Virus record (IMG/VR): IMGVR_UViG_3300029286_000088
Location: 1 to 43,628 of that record
Source of the DNA: a virus
DNA: 43,628 bases
Strand: one strand, 5' to 3'
Positions 24,749-32,985 of this stretch are shown here, in pieces. Made by a program: the position numbers and the translations under genes. Every line of letters begins with the position of its first letter. Within the stretch, counting starts at the first letter, position 1. The notes under the pieces were generated by a model that was not told the DNA's origin, did no database searches, and saw nothing but the letters and a program-made list of their open reading frames with translations.

Positions 24749-24987
24749 TATTTATTTTCCCAGCATAAGACTTTTACTATATCGTTCTCTATCAACAGAA
24801 GTCTCCAAGTTTGCAATTTAGACAAAACATCGTCTAACGTGACTGTGGCAGGAAACCTACAGCCAGGTGTCACTTCTATACATCTCTTTGCTTCTGCAAT
24901 CGTCATTTCTTTGCCTTTTGCGGCTATAGCATCATAGGCTACAGTCCAAGCAGAAGGTCTTGGCGTGTAATCAGATCCAATAGTCAT
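24748..24987 (-). CDS. hypothetical small protein
   Basis: A 79-residue protein starting at ATG 24987, chosen because GGGGAG lies eight bases upstream. An in-frame ATG at 25002 overlaps the radical SAM gene. The sequence has a helix-turn-helix-like central part (MTIAEAKRCIEV...TLDDVLSKLQTW). No family assigned. Confidence 0.5.
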   Translation of the reverse strand: MTIGSDYTPRPSAWTVAYDAIAAKGKEMTIAEAKRCIEVTPGCRFPATVTLDDVLSKLQTWRLLLIENDIVKVLCWENK

Positions 24988-24989
24988 TT

Positions 24990-25913
24990 CTATACTCCCC
25001 ATGACGCTTTAGTGTCGAATGAATTATATTTCAAATACTTATCCATCATAAACGCTCCACAAGAAGAACCTATATCTCTTCCCGGCGGATCATAATACTC
25101 ATTGATTATATCAAAATCAGTCAACACTTGTCTAAACTTCGCCACTCTTTCTTCATCCGCCGAAATTACACTAAGAGAATCTTTCTCATTATATTTTAGA
25201 ATCTTTACCGGAATGTCTCTCTTATCTAAAAGCTTACCAAGAGCAACAGCGTCTTTCAAAGAATCATTTACATCTTTCATCAAAGCATAATGTATCTCTA
25301 CAGAATTGCCAGTAATGTTCTTATAGAACTCTAAAGCGCTGATAGCAGATCTAATGTCTAATGCCATAGGCATCCATTCCGATCTTATCTTGTCATCTAC
25401 GAAGTGCAAAGACAAATGTATCTTGACTTTCAAATCATAGTACTTGATATCATCCGCCAAGCTAAAGAAATGAGTCCACTTGTTCTTAGGTAGCATAGTT
25501 GCGATAGCAAAACGTGTCATACCTTTCTGGAAGTCACGCCTAATAAGAGACATACTATCGACAGTACTCCCAAAATCATTCAAAGGTTCTCCACAGCCCA
25601 TATACGAAACCAAAAGCATTTGTTTCATATTAAGCATATCAAAACCCTGATCTGCGTATATAGTCTTTACTGCTTCATAGATCATATCGCTAAATATGTT
25701 ATGATCTGATACTTTACTGGAATAGTCAGACAGGTGACAGAACTTACAGCCCATTCTACACCCGAAATGGGTAGATGTACAGATAATGTCTTTCCCGTCA
25801 TCTTTATTGATATAAGATGCTTCAAAGATACATCCATTACCATATGCATCATCTTGGAAGATATACTTTACTGTCTTATCTACTTGAGAACTGATCTTTT
25901 CTATTAGCTTCAT
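24990..25913 (-). CDS. RlmN-like radical SAM RNA methyltransferase
   Basis: A 307-residue protein with the RlmN/Cfr signature set: DIICTSTHFGCRMGCKFCHLSD (C52-x3-C56-x2-C59 for the 4Fe-4S cluster), YMGCGEPLNDF, IHLSLHFVDDKIRSEWMPM, DVNDSLKDAVALG and GRDIGSSCGAF. The last contains Cys285 at the position of the RlmN methyl-carrying cysteine. Family members make 2-methyladenosine in 23S rRNA and tRNA. It is shorter than cellular RlmN (about 380), lacking most of the N-terminal accessory domain. A tRNA target would fit the RNA-repair theme, but the substrate is not shown by sequence. It overlaps dCMP deaminase by 38 bases. Confidence 0.85.
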   Translation of the reverse strand: MKLIEKISSQVDKTVKYIFQDDAYGNGCIFEASYINKDDGKDIICTSTHFGCRMGCKFCHLSDYSSKVSDHNIFSDMIYEAVKTIYADQGFDMLNMKQMLLVSYMGCGEPLNDFGSTVDSMSLIRRDFQKGMTRFAIATMLPKNKWTHFFSLADDIKYYDLKVKIHLSLHFVDDKIRSEWMPMALDIRSAISALEFYKNITGNSVEIHYALMKDVNDSLKDAVALGKLLDKRDIPVKILKYNEKDSLSVISADEERVAKFRQVLTDFDIINEYYDPPGRDIGSSCGAFMMDKYLKYNSFDTKASWGV

Positions 25914-26418
25914 CTTTACCTCGAAAAATGTTCTTCGTCTTTAAATAGTTTTCTAAGATGTCAAATGGCTCCCAGAAATTCCCCTTAAACTCAACAAACT
26001 CTACTTTACTTCCTTTAAGCATCTTCTTAATACTTCTTACTTCATCATCGCTGAGAGAAACGGAAGGGATGGGACCATATACTATCTTAGCCACTCCACT
26101 CTGTACAAGCGCCCTAAAGCAATTGATACAAGGATGACCAGTAATATAGGCTGTAGCACCTTCAATAGAAGAACTTCTATTATATACTGCATTTCTTTCA
26201 GAATGTTCAAGCTCATTATACTTTTCTGGCGGAGATAAAGAAACTTCATCGTCGTTAGTCCCACGCAACGGTCCATTGTAGCCAGCGCTGAGAGGTTTAT
26301 TATGCTTGTCTACGACATAACAACCGTGTTTAGTTCTTGGATCAATAGAACGAGTACACATTATCATGGCAATAGCCATATTGAAGTTATCCCATTCTGC
26401 TCTGCCAAACTTATCCAT
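25876..26418 (-). CDS. dcd: dCMP deaminase
   Basis: A 180-residue zinc deaminase. SIDPRTKHGCYVVD, GYNGPLRG, ELEHSERNAVYN (zinc His and catalytic Glu, HSE instead of the usual HAE) and HPCINCFRALVQSG (PCxxC zinc cysteines) are all present. It deaminates dCMP to dUMP, feeding the thymidylate-synthase family enzyme at 31887. The C-terminal 40 residues extend past the usual domain. The gene is embedded in a run of overlapping genes. Confidence 0.88.
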   Translation of the reverse strand: MDKFGRAEWDNFNMAIAMIMCTRSIDPRTKHGCYVVDKHNKPLSAGYNGPLRGTNDDEVSLSPPEKYNELEHSERNAVYNRSSSIEGATAYITGHPCINCFRALVQSGVAKIVYGPIPSVSLSDDEVRSIKKMLKGSKVEFVEFKGNFWEPFDILENYLKTKNIFRGKDEANRKDQFSSR

Positions 26419-26689
26419 TTCTTATTTCATTCCTTGTGCTATCACTAATTTCATCATTCTCTATCCCGAAGAAATTTATAATCTCTTTTAACCCAATTAC
26501 TTTTACAGCCATAAGATTAAGCATCATAGAACACGCATTTAGCTCTTCCGCTGACATAACTTCGCCACTACGCAAAGCCTTAATCTCTACCATATCCTCA
26601 TATACTTTGCTGTTCTTAATAGCATTAGCGTTGATTACGCCCAAATTAAAGAGGTTCATAAGCATATCGATTCCGAGGTCTTTTCTCAT
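26411..26689 (-). CDS. hypothetical protein
   Basis: A 92-residue helical protein (MRKDLGIDMLMNLFNLGVINA...). The ATG overlaps the kinase stop (ATGA), and its end overlaps the deaminase start by 8 bases. No family recognised. Confidence 0.55.
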   Translation of the reverse strand: MRKDLGIDMLMNLFNLGVINANAIKNSKVYEDMVEIKALRSGEVMSAEELNACSMMLNLMAVKVIGLKEIINFFGIENDEISDSTRNEIRNG

Positions 26690-27225
26690 AATTTCTCCTT
26701 TTCTTCTTTTCGTATTGCCTTAGCAGCAATCTCATATAATCTTTGTTTATGTAATGTTTTCACTTTGATAAGGCTTTTACCATAGATGCCTTTCATAAAA
26801 TTAAACATATCTTTCTCCATTTCTATAGCCTCTTCCTCTGTTTGCCATCTGCCCTTTGTTTGATATGGTATTCCTTCCCTATCCAACCATATATTCAGAG
26901 GTTTTCTAACGTTGTCATACTCTTTTACGATATCTACAATGTATTTACGGAAAACAGTTTTCTCATAATAGGCGCAAAGCATGACAGGACATTCAGTGAT
27001 GATATGTTTAAAGCCATTGATAAATGGCGCGACCTCAAGCATAATCTGGTTTCCGAAGATGAAGAATTGATCCATTTCGTGAATCTTTTCTTTACGATGT
27101 GCTTTTGTCTTCACAAACTCATGGACGAAAGGGACTTCATATCCATTCAGATTAAGCTCTCGACAAAGCCACGATGCAGTCATCGATTTACCACAACCCG
27201 GCGGTCCATAAACACATATTCTCAT
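26686..27225 (-). CDS. P-loop nucleotide kinase/ATPase
   Basis: A 179-residue protein with a Walker A motif at the extreme N-terminus (MRICVYGPPGCGKSMTASWL) and a kinase-like layout. EFVKTKAHR follows, then HIITECPVMLCAYY and an Arg-rich lid near residue 115. It resembles phage ATP-binding proteins related to nucleoside or nicotinamide-riboside-type kinases, but the substrate is not clear. Its first bases are duplicated upstream beyond the inserted homing endonuclease gene (28139-28176), showing that the 5' end was rebuilt by that insertion. The ATG overlaps the endonuclease stop. Confidence 0.7.
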   Translation of the reverse strand: MRICVYGPPGCGKSMTASWLCRELNLNGYEVPFVHEFVKTKAHRKEKIHEMDQFFIFGNQIMLEVAPFINGFKHIITECPVMLCAYYEKTVFRKYIVDIVKEYDNVRKPLNIWLDREGIPYQTKGRWQTEEEAIEMEKDMFNFMKGIYGKSLIKVKTLHKQRLYEIAAKAIRKEEKEKL

Positions 27226-28058
27226 AAATCATATTTCTCCTTAAACATCTTTTCATAGTTCCCGCAAAAAACTAAGCTTCCATTTTTTCTCATTATTTTT
27301 ATCTCTTCCGTAGATAGTAATTCAACATCAGTCAAAATATATTCAAATCCCATCTTCTCGCAAAATGCTTCTGCATATTTTCTTTTATTGCTAACAGAAG
27401 GAGAATTATGCAAATTCGAAGGCTTTACTTCTACAAGATAATGGTCATCAATAAAAAAATCAGCTCTATACGTTCTTTTATTATTCTGCCAATCTAAGTA
27501 CTCTATAGTCAAATTTTTTCTTTCCGCTGGTATCCATTTTTTATTATTAGCGTCAATGACCTTTATGCGATAAGACAATTCTCTCAAACTTCTAAAATAC
27601 CATCCGTTATACCACCCTTTCCATCCATTCCCAGATCCACTTGGAGTTGGTTTACCATACATAGGATTTTTTTCACCAGTAGCTGATTTAGATAGTTTTT
27701 CTATAAAAGATTTTTGCCTCAAATCTGCTTCTTCTTTGCCATATTTTTCCGTCCAGATTTCATAATTGCATCTTGTTTCTTTTCTAAGTTTCTGAGTTAT
27801 TTTGCCTATTTCTCTTAATTTATCTTTAGTCTCATCGGTATGTTTTCTGCCGTAGAAAGTGCCTTTCTCCCCTTTGAATCTGCCAAGCATTACCTGCCTT
27901 CTATGTTCTCTATCTCCTGGTCTTAAAGATCTGTTTTTAGCTGCGCAACTCTGACAAATAGAATTTTTTTTATTCCCATTCCACCAAGAAACATAATGAG
28001 TATAAACCATTTGTTTGCCGCATTGATGGCAAGTTCTGTATAATAATCTGTCTCCCAT
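27222..28058 (-). CDS. homing endonuclease with NUMOD3-like repeats and PD-(D/E)XK core
   Basis: A 278-residue protein starting at ATG 28058 with AAGGAGG before it. An N-terminal zinc finger (CHQCGKQ...CQSC) is followed by NUMOD3-type segments (GTFYGRKHTDETKDKLRE, NPMYGKPTPSG). The catalytic region is YRADFFIDDHYLVEVKP, a D-x9-E-V-K core. This layout is that of phage homing endonucleases. It sits at the 5' end of the kinase gene, its stop overlapping the kinase ATG, with a duplicated kinase start on its other side, which marks the insertion point. Confidence 0.82.
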   Translation of the reverse strand: MGDRLLYRTCHQCGKQMVYTHYVSWWNGNKKNSICQSCAAKNRSLRPGDREHRRQVMLGRFKGEKGTFYGRKHTDETKDKLREIGKITQKLRKETRCNYEIWTEKYGKEEADLRQKSFIEKLSKSATGEKNPMYGKPTPSGSGNGWKGWYNGWYFRSLRELSYRIKVIDANNKKWIPAERKNLTIEYLDWQNNKRTYRADFFIDDHYLVEVKPSNLHNSPSVSNKRKYAEAFCEKMGFEYILTDVELLSTEEIKIMRKNGSLVFCGNYEKMFKEKYDL

Positions 28059-28089
28059 ATTTACCTCCTTATTATAAACATATATAATG

Positions 28090-28176
28090 TTATATAAACA
28101 AGGAGATAAGTCCTTCATCAAAATTTATTTTTTTCAGATTACCACAACCCGGCGGTCCAAATATATTTATTCTCAC
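28090..28176 (-). pseudogene. remnant of the P-loop kinase 5' end left by endonuclease insertion
   Basis: A GTG at 28176, six bases after GGGGG, reads VRINIFGPPGCGN and then runs into unrelated codons to a stop at 28090. The first 13 residues parallel the kinase start MRICVYGPPGCGK. Bases 28139-28159 are identical over 21 positions to 27188-27208 in the kinase gene. This is the old 5' end of the kinase gene, cut off by insertion of the endonuclease gene. Confidence 0.8.
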
Positions 28177-28185
28177 ATCAACCCC

Positions 28186-29073
28186 CTAAAATAGCATAAT
28201 TTTTACTACAGCTTCAGGATAGATTATAGCACATCCAAATTCACCAAATGAAGAAAGTTTCAATTTTCTATTATAATCACTTGGCTGACCAATAAAACCA
28301 TAATCCATTATTATAGACCAAACACCTACTTCGTCCTGAGCACCAAATACATAAACAACATCGTCTAATACGTTTTTATTAGTATTTACATCTGCTGCCC
28401 ATAACGAACCTTTTAATGTATACACGCCAGGCATAGCATATTGAAAAGTTCGATTCTCCTTATCGAAATGATCTTTAGAGATACTCTGACTAAACTTGTA
28501 AAACGTTTTATCATTCATCAAAACGGATCTTACTTTACCGCTACTTGAATGCTGTTCTACTCTGTGAAAAGCATCATTAAACACCTCTTCGCAAAAACTT
28601 TCACCTAACATTATATTATTCTGATACTTTTCACAAGCTTGATCTATCCCGCCAAGCATTATCTTAGATTCTCTATTTACTTGATAATAAGCCAAATCAG
28701 ACACCTTTTTATCAATATATGACTTTATCCCGTTGAAAGGTCTTGAAATGTCTATATGAAATGATGTCTTTTTATTCCCGCGTAATTCAAAAACAGGAGA
28801 TATAATCTCACTTGCAAAGACTATTTCGTAATCTTCGCCATTCCATACAACTATATCTCCATCATCCTCCCTTCCATGATGAGCACAGGCTCCAGAAGGG
28901 ATTTCATCAATCATTAAAGGATGACCGTGATTTATTGTACTTACAATTTGGTTAAATACATTGGCGCAAGCCTGCGTAAATGCACCAAAACCACTATTTC
29001 TATCTTCCATAAGAAGATTATAAATAACTGTATCTTCTGGCGTAAGGTTTATGTGCCTATACGGTCTACTCAT
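28186..29073 (-). CDS. hypothetical protein
   Basis: A 295-residue protein of mixed alpha/beta character without recognised motifs. It has CAHHGRED near residue 63 and a repeated pattern of aromatic and Asp residues. It was probably the direct upstream partner of the kinase gene before the endonuclease insertion, since its stop lies about 10 bases from the remnant start. The start overlaps the ATPase gene by 8 bases. Confidence 0.6.
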   Translation of the reverse strand: MSRPYRHINLTPEDTVIYNLLMEDRNSGFGAFTQACANVFNQIVSTINHGHPLMIDEIPSGACAHHGREDDGDIVVWNGEDYEIVFASEIISPVFELRGNKKTSFHIDISRPFNGIKSYIDKKVSDLAYYQVNRESKIMLGGIDQACEKYQNNIMLGESFCEEVFNDAFHRVEQHSSSGKVRSVLMNDKTFYKFSQSISKDHFDKENRTFQYAMPGVYTLKGSLWAADVNTNKNVLDDVVYVFGAQDEVGVWSIIMDYGFIGQPSDYNRKLKLSSFGEFGCAIIYPEAVVKIMLF

Positions 29074-30064
29074 CTTCTATTTCTGGATCTATTTCATTGC
29101 TCAAATTAACCAATCTATCAGCGCCAGGCGCAACTACAAATTGATCACAAGCTCCCATCTCTGGCAAAACGACTTGACCCAATCTCCTTGCTTCATCTGC
29201 TTTGTATATTTCTATATCATATTGATACTTCTTATTCGTAAACTCTATAATAACTCCACTATGAGTAGTCACTAAGAACTGCTTATCTGGAAATCTCGAC
29301 AAAATCTCTCTCAACATCTGTATATGCCTCTTAAAGTAAACATGCATATCGATGTTGTCAATCAACAGGATGTCAATGTTATCCATATAGATAGGATTGC
29401 ATAAAGACGTAATCATCTTGGCAATCTTTCTTTCGCCGTCAGACATTCGCTTGAAGTGTACTTTAACTCCACTTTCTTTCTGAATAGTAAAGTCAGTATA
29501 GAAACCTACATCAGTATTATAGAGATCAGAGACCTCTCTACCAAGTTCTACCTTGTATCCATAAATAATCTCAGCTAAATCCTTAAACTCACAAGCCTTT
29601 TCCTCATGGAGCAAGAACTTTCTTCGTTCTGATTCCTTATCAGAATCTATGAAGTAGCAATGATCTGATGGTCCCATTGTAGGGTTTTTCAAAGGAAGCT
29701 CATTCTTTATGACCCCCTCTGTGGTGATAATAACTGATCTATCTGATGCATTACCATTCCTATCTACATATCTGAATACACCATGAACCTCCATTGGGTC
29801 TGATGCTATTTGAAAACCAGCATAGGTTGGGTTATAATCAGGGTGAAATGTAAGTTTACGAAAAAGAAGACCTGTGTCTTTGTTTGTATATCGATGAGCC
29901 TGACCAAGCATATTCGCAGCATTCAGCAAATTGCTCTTTCCGGCACCGTTCGGACCATAAAACATGGCGATAGGTTTAACTCTGCCATCTTCTCCAACAA
30001 AATCGAATATTGTATCTCTATAACCGCAATAATTCTTAAACTTAACAGACTTCAATTTGATCAT
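29066..30064 (-). CDS. SMC/RecF-like AAA ATPase
   Basis: A 332-residue ABC-type ATPase. It starts KLKSVKFKNYCGYRDTIFDF, with Walker A FYGPNGAGKSNLLNA near residue 35, the signature MSDGERKIAKMI near residue 213, Walker B IDILLIDNIDMHV and the H-loop LVTTHSG. Walker B ends with Asp-Asn rather than the Asp-Glu usual in SMC, so ATP hydrolysis may be altered. Such ATP-binding proteins (AAA_15/21 type) act in DNA repair or phage-defence contexts. No nuclease domain follows here. GGGAG precedes the ATG. Confidence 0.8.
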   Translation of the reverse strand: MIKLKSVKFKNYCGYRDTIFDFVGEDGRVKPIAMFYGPNGAGKSNLLNAANMLGQAHRYTNKDTGLLFRKLTFHPDYNPTYAGFQIASDPMEVHGVFRYVDRNGNASDRSVIITTEGVIKNELPLKNPTMGPSDHCYFIDSDKESERRKFLLHEEKACEFKDLAEIIYGYKVELGREVSDLYNTDVGFYTDFTIQKESGVKVHFKRMSDGERKIAKMITSLCNPIYMDNIDILLIDNIDMHVYFKRHIQMLREILSRFPDKQFLVTTHSGVIIEFTNKKYQYDIEIYKADEARRLGQVVLPEMGACDQFVVAPGADRLVNLSNEIDPEIEDE

Positions 30065-30119
30065 TTATAATTTTCTCCCTTTATCTTCTCTATTATCGGT
30101 TTTTGCCGAATATATTGAT

Positions 30120-30374
30120 ATGGATAAGAAGGCAGTAAAAAAAGCGGCGAAGAAATGTAGAATATGCAAAACAGACATATATGCTACTCTACACGTTCAT
30201 CGCATAAACCCAGGATCTAAAGGTGGCAAATACAGAGAACAAAACGTAGTTGTCCTTTGCTCTAATTGCCATAACTCAGTCCATAGCGGTATTATAGAGA
30301 TAGACAGATACTATCAATCTACAGCAGGAATGCTTCTCCGTATTATCCGCGATGGCAAAGAAGAATTCATCTAA
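30120..30374 (+). CDS. small HNH endonuclease
   Basis: An 84-residue protein consisting mostly of an HNH zinc finger: CRICKTDIYATLHVHRI (CxxC and H), GSKGGKYREQNVV and LCSNCHNSVH. It starts MDKKAVKKAAKK at ATG 30120. No clear ribosome site is visible and a TTG at 30057 is an alternative. It is on the plus strand, divergent from the ATPase gene and convergent with the 5'-nucleotidase gene, whose stop overlaps its own. Probably a free-standing homing-type nuclease. Confidence 0.8.
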   Translation: MDKKAVKKAAKKCRICKTDIYATLHVHRINPGSKGGKYREQNVVVLCSNCHNSVHSGIIEIDRYYQSTAGMLLRIIRDGKEEFI

Positions 30375-30958
30375 ACATTAGAATCTATAACCTTGTTAAG
30401 ATACCTGCATTTCCCCTCAAGCTGTTGGAAGACATCTTCAATCTTAACATCGCCATCAAGGATAGTGTACGACACTGGCCAACGGAATACATGACCTCCA
30501 TGCTCATCAAACTTATCAATCTTCTTTTCGCTATCATCTACTAGAAGAGTATTCGGTGCTGCGCAAAACCATTTATGATAACCAATCAGATAACTGTATG
30601 TATTGAAATGCTTGTATATCCATCTGATCTTTCCACAAGCGCCATCTGGAGCTGTGGCGATATGTTTAGACGCAGAAGTGAGAAAACAAAAATCTCCAAG
30701 CTTATTCATTCTCTCGTATAGTTCTTTTGCCCAAGGGAGAGGTTCTAGGTTCTCCCACCAATCGGGTCCACAAGCATTGATCTTATCCCACATCTCTCTA
30801 TCGCCAATGTACCCAGTATCTTCAAGGCTCATACCAGATTTCAACATGGCACGAAGCTTAGGGTCTTTTTCTGGGTCAAGCCCGCAAGTCTCGCAAGCGG
30901 CTTTCATCCAATCTGCTACTACACCGTCACAATCAACAAAAATCCTCAATCTCTCCAT
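30371..30958 (-). CDS. 5'(3')-deoxyribonucleotidase-like HAD protein
   Basis: A 195-residue HAD protein: LRIFVDCDGVVADWMKAA (nucleophile Asp), LTSASKHIA and LLVDDSEKKIDKFDEHGGHVFRWP. This is the NT5C-type 5'-nucleotidase pattern. It dephosphorylates (deoxy)nucleoside monophosphates and may shape the dNTP pool together with dCMP deaminase and the TS-family enzyme. Its start overlaps the upstream gene by 13 bases. Confidence 0.82.
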   Translation of the reverse strand: MERLRIFVDCDGVVADWMKAACETCGLDPEKDPKLRAMLKSGMSLEDTGYIGDREMWDKINACGPDWWENLEPLPWAKELYERMNKLGDFCFLTSASKHIATAPDGACGKIRWIYKHFNTYSYLIGYHKWFCAAPNTLLVDDSEKKIDKFDEHGGHVFRWPVSYTILDGDVKIEDVFQQLEGKCRYLNKVIDSNV

Positions 30959-31236
30959 TTGTCTTTCTCCGTTGCAAGTTTGTATCCCTCAGAAAAAGCT
31001 CCATCAAACTTGACAAGCACTTGTTTATAGCATACTTGTATCTTGTTTTTCTCGAAGCTTTTTACAGTCTTTATCGCAAGCTTCTCATTGAAAGTCGCTT
31101 TGTACAGAACAGGAACAAACTTAATAGTATCAAAGATGTATACCTCGTACACATATAAACCACCAAACTCATATAATCGCTTCATCGTCTCCAGATTGAG
31201 AACTTTGGGTTTATTTTCTTCTTTCTTCTTTTTCAT
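30946..31236 (-). CDS. hypothetical protein
   Basis: A 96-residue basic protein (MKKKKEENKPKVLNLETMKRLYEFGGLYVYEVY). No family recognised. It ends overlapping the 5'-nucleotidase start. Confidence 0.55.
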   Translation of the reverse strand: MKKKKEENKPKVLNLETMKRLYEFGGLYVYEVYIFDTIKFVPVLYKATFNEKLAIKTVKSFEKNKIQVCYKQVLVKFDGAFSEGYKLATEKDKWRD

Positions 31237-31239
31237 ATA

Positions 31240-31587
31240 TCACCAACTGACCTCAATAATATATTTTCCCGCGGGGATAATACCCTTTTTGTACAACATA
31301 GTAAGCATTTCGTCTTCGATTGGCAGATATGGATAATCGCCAGTTGCAAATCTCATTATCTGCTCTTCCATTTTTACTACCGCCTGGTCAGTCATATCAT
31401 ATCGAGGAATGTTAAAGACATAGCAAGAATCGTTTTTACGGAGAGGATGATCAAGAAATCTATACTCTATACCAAGATGGTATGACATGAAAGAATCTAA
31501 ATCTTCGTATTCTATAGTATAAACAGGAACATTCTCAGTTTTCTTTATCTTTAAGTCTTTAGTCTTTTCAATCGGCATCTTCCCCAT
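31240..31587 (-). CDS. hypothetical protein
   Basis: A 115-residue protein. ATG 31587 is taken, with an in-frame ATG at 31578 as alternative. The sequence is acidic and aromatic in the first half (VYTIEYEDLDSFMSYH). It starts within the end of the upstream gene, overlapping by 20 bases. No family recognised. Confidence 0.55.
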   Translation of the reverse strand: MGKMPIEKTKDLKIKKTENVPVYTIEYEDLDSFMSYHLGIEYRFLDHPLRKNDSCYVFNIPRYDMTDQAVVKMEEQIMRFATGDYPYLPIEDEMLTMLYKKGIIPAGKYIIEVSW

Positions 31588-31852
31588 TTTCTTCGTCCCT
31601 CACTTTTACGTCAATTACTTCTACCTTCTCTATAAAGATTTCTGTCCCCGATGGAATCGAATACCTTCCTTCTCTTGGGAAGCTTCCGAATAGCGTCTTA
31701 AACTTATCTGACGGAATAGCAATGATGGCTGAACTTCCCCTAGTATCAGATTGTATCAGACGAAAATCCCACATCATCACTAAATCAAATAAGATTTCTA
31801 GTGAAGTCGTATATGGATGCAATAAATGGATTTTAGTGTATGCTTCAATCAT
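31568..31852 (-). CDS. hypothetical protein
   Basis: A 94-residue protein with a helical first half (TTSLEILFDLVMMWDF) and an acidic C-terminus. No ribosome site is obvious before ATG 31852, and the start is less certain. No family recognised. Confidence 0.5.
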   Translation of the reverse strand: MIEAYTKIHLLHPYTTSLEILFDLVMMWDFRLIQSDTRGSSAIIAIPSDKFKTLFGSFPREGRYSIPSGTEIFIEKVEVIDVKVRDEENGEDAD

Positions 31853-31886
31853 ACAGATAATATATTAGAATAGAGTAAAGAAACCT

Positions 31887-32813
31887 TTATCGGACTTTGT
31901 CTTCAAGCGATTTCTTTACGGTACTAATAATTGACTTCTTCATATTAGGCATATCTTTCTCCGCCAATAATTGATCACATCCGTCAATAAAGAAATCATT
32001 AGCAAACTCCGTAGTATAAACTCTTTCACTTTCTGGTCTACTCTTAACCGTTTCTAAGAAAGACTTGAAAGCATCAAAATAACTCCCGTAAATGTGGAAG
32101 CTGTCAGCAACATGAGTATAAGACCCAAGTTCCACACCAAGGCATCCAGCAATCATCCTTTGAAGCTCAGTAAAAGCATACATATTCATAAACCCTGCTT
32201 TGAATGCATCATTGCTCCGTATGTTTATGTTCATATGCAGTCTTTTAACACCTTGATCGTCTTCTTGTATTCTAAGCCACAATCTTTGCAAACAGGAGGG
32301 ATCGGAAATACCCATATCTTCCCAAGGCATCCATGTAATTGCTTGAGCGCGACGAGTAAACCAACATTTTTTGAGAGCATCAATACATTTTTCAATCTGG
32401 TCTATTTTCATCTTGCCGCTATTCTGACACTTCGGACATAACTGGCTACCAGCCATCAAATCTCCATATAGAGGATTCCCACCGCAATCGCACGGCACTT
32501 CGTATTCAAATAATCTTTTATGATATGTATATTCCCACTTGCCATTCTTAGGATCAATCCAATGATCGTGGACTCCATATAAAACTTCCAGAGTATACTT
32601 TTCAAGATCATCTAATCCGCCGGGGAAACACCTATGTATTCTTGGCTCTGCGAAAGGATTCTTAACGTGAATTGTTGCCGTGACATCTTTACTGTTTGCA
32701 TCACCGGGCTTGTCGTATTGAGTTGGGAAACTATCGCCTTTTTCCCAAGTTTCTATTACTGCCTTCTCCCATGCTATCGGTAATGTCTCTTCTTCTATAT
32801 AAATCGTTTTCAT
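31887..32813 (-). CDS. thymidylate synthase superfamily protein with zinc-ribbon insert
   Basis: A 308-residue protein. QAITWMPWEDMGISDPSCLQRLWLRI contains the catalytic cysteine (Cys174), INIRSNDAFKAGFMNMYAFTEL is the RS-x-D...N block, and VADSFHIYGSY supplies the D-x-H-x-Y end. Asn210 sits where thymidylate synthases have the uracil-contacting Asn and dCMP hydroxymethylases have Asp, which favours a dUMP substrate. An unusual insert, CDCGGNPLYGDL...CPKC (residues 108-129), looks like a zinc ribbon. The motif style is closer to archaeal-type TS than to E. coli ThyA. Hydroxymethylation of dUMP cannot be excluded. AAGGGAG precedes the ATG. Confidence 0.75.
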   Translation of the reverse strand: MKTIYIEEETLPIAWEKAVIETWEKGDSFPTQYDKPGDANSKDVTATIHVKNPFAEPRIHRCFPGGLDDLEKYTLEVLYGVHDHWIDPKNGKWEYTYHKRLFEYEVPCDCGGNPLYGDLMAGSQLCPKCQNSGKMKIDQIEKCIDALKKCWFTRRAQAITWMPWEDMGISDPSCLQRLWLRIQEDDQGVKRLHMNINIRSNDAFKAGFMNMYAFTELQRMIAGCLGVELGSYTHVADSFHIYGSYFDAFKSFLETVKSRPESERVYTTEFANDFFIDGCDQLLAEKDMPNMKKSIISTVKKSLEDKVR

Positions 32814-32836
32814 ATAATCTCCCTTAAATCACTTTT

Positions 32837-32866
32837 TTGAAGGAATGCAGAACCCTTTCCTATAAT
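32837..32866 (+). promoter_or_regulatory. candidate sigma70-type promoter
   Basis: TTGAAG at 32837-32842, an 18-base spacer and a perfect TATAAT at 32861-32866 on the plus strand. It points toward the plus-strand gene at 32986, leaving a leader of about 110 bases. Confidence 0.55.
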
Positions 32867-32903
32867 ATACACTGAATACGTTCACTCTAAGAGGGATTTT
32901 ACT

Positions 32904-32972
32904 TTGGCGGATAAAAATTACTATCATGGCGAAAATGTGTTTTCTAAAAGCGGTATACTCTGTATAGATTAA
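32904..32972 (+). CDS. possible leader peptide (TTG start)
   Basis: Within the leader, AGAGGG followed by TTG at 32904 reads a 22-codon ORF, ADKNYYHGENVFSKSGILCID after the start, ending one base before the GGAG that serves the next gene. The arrangement suggests translational coupling. The non-ATG start and small size make it uncertain. Confidence 0.25.
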   Translation: MADKNYYHGENVFSKSGILCID

Positions 32973-32985
32973 GGAGTAAATAACT

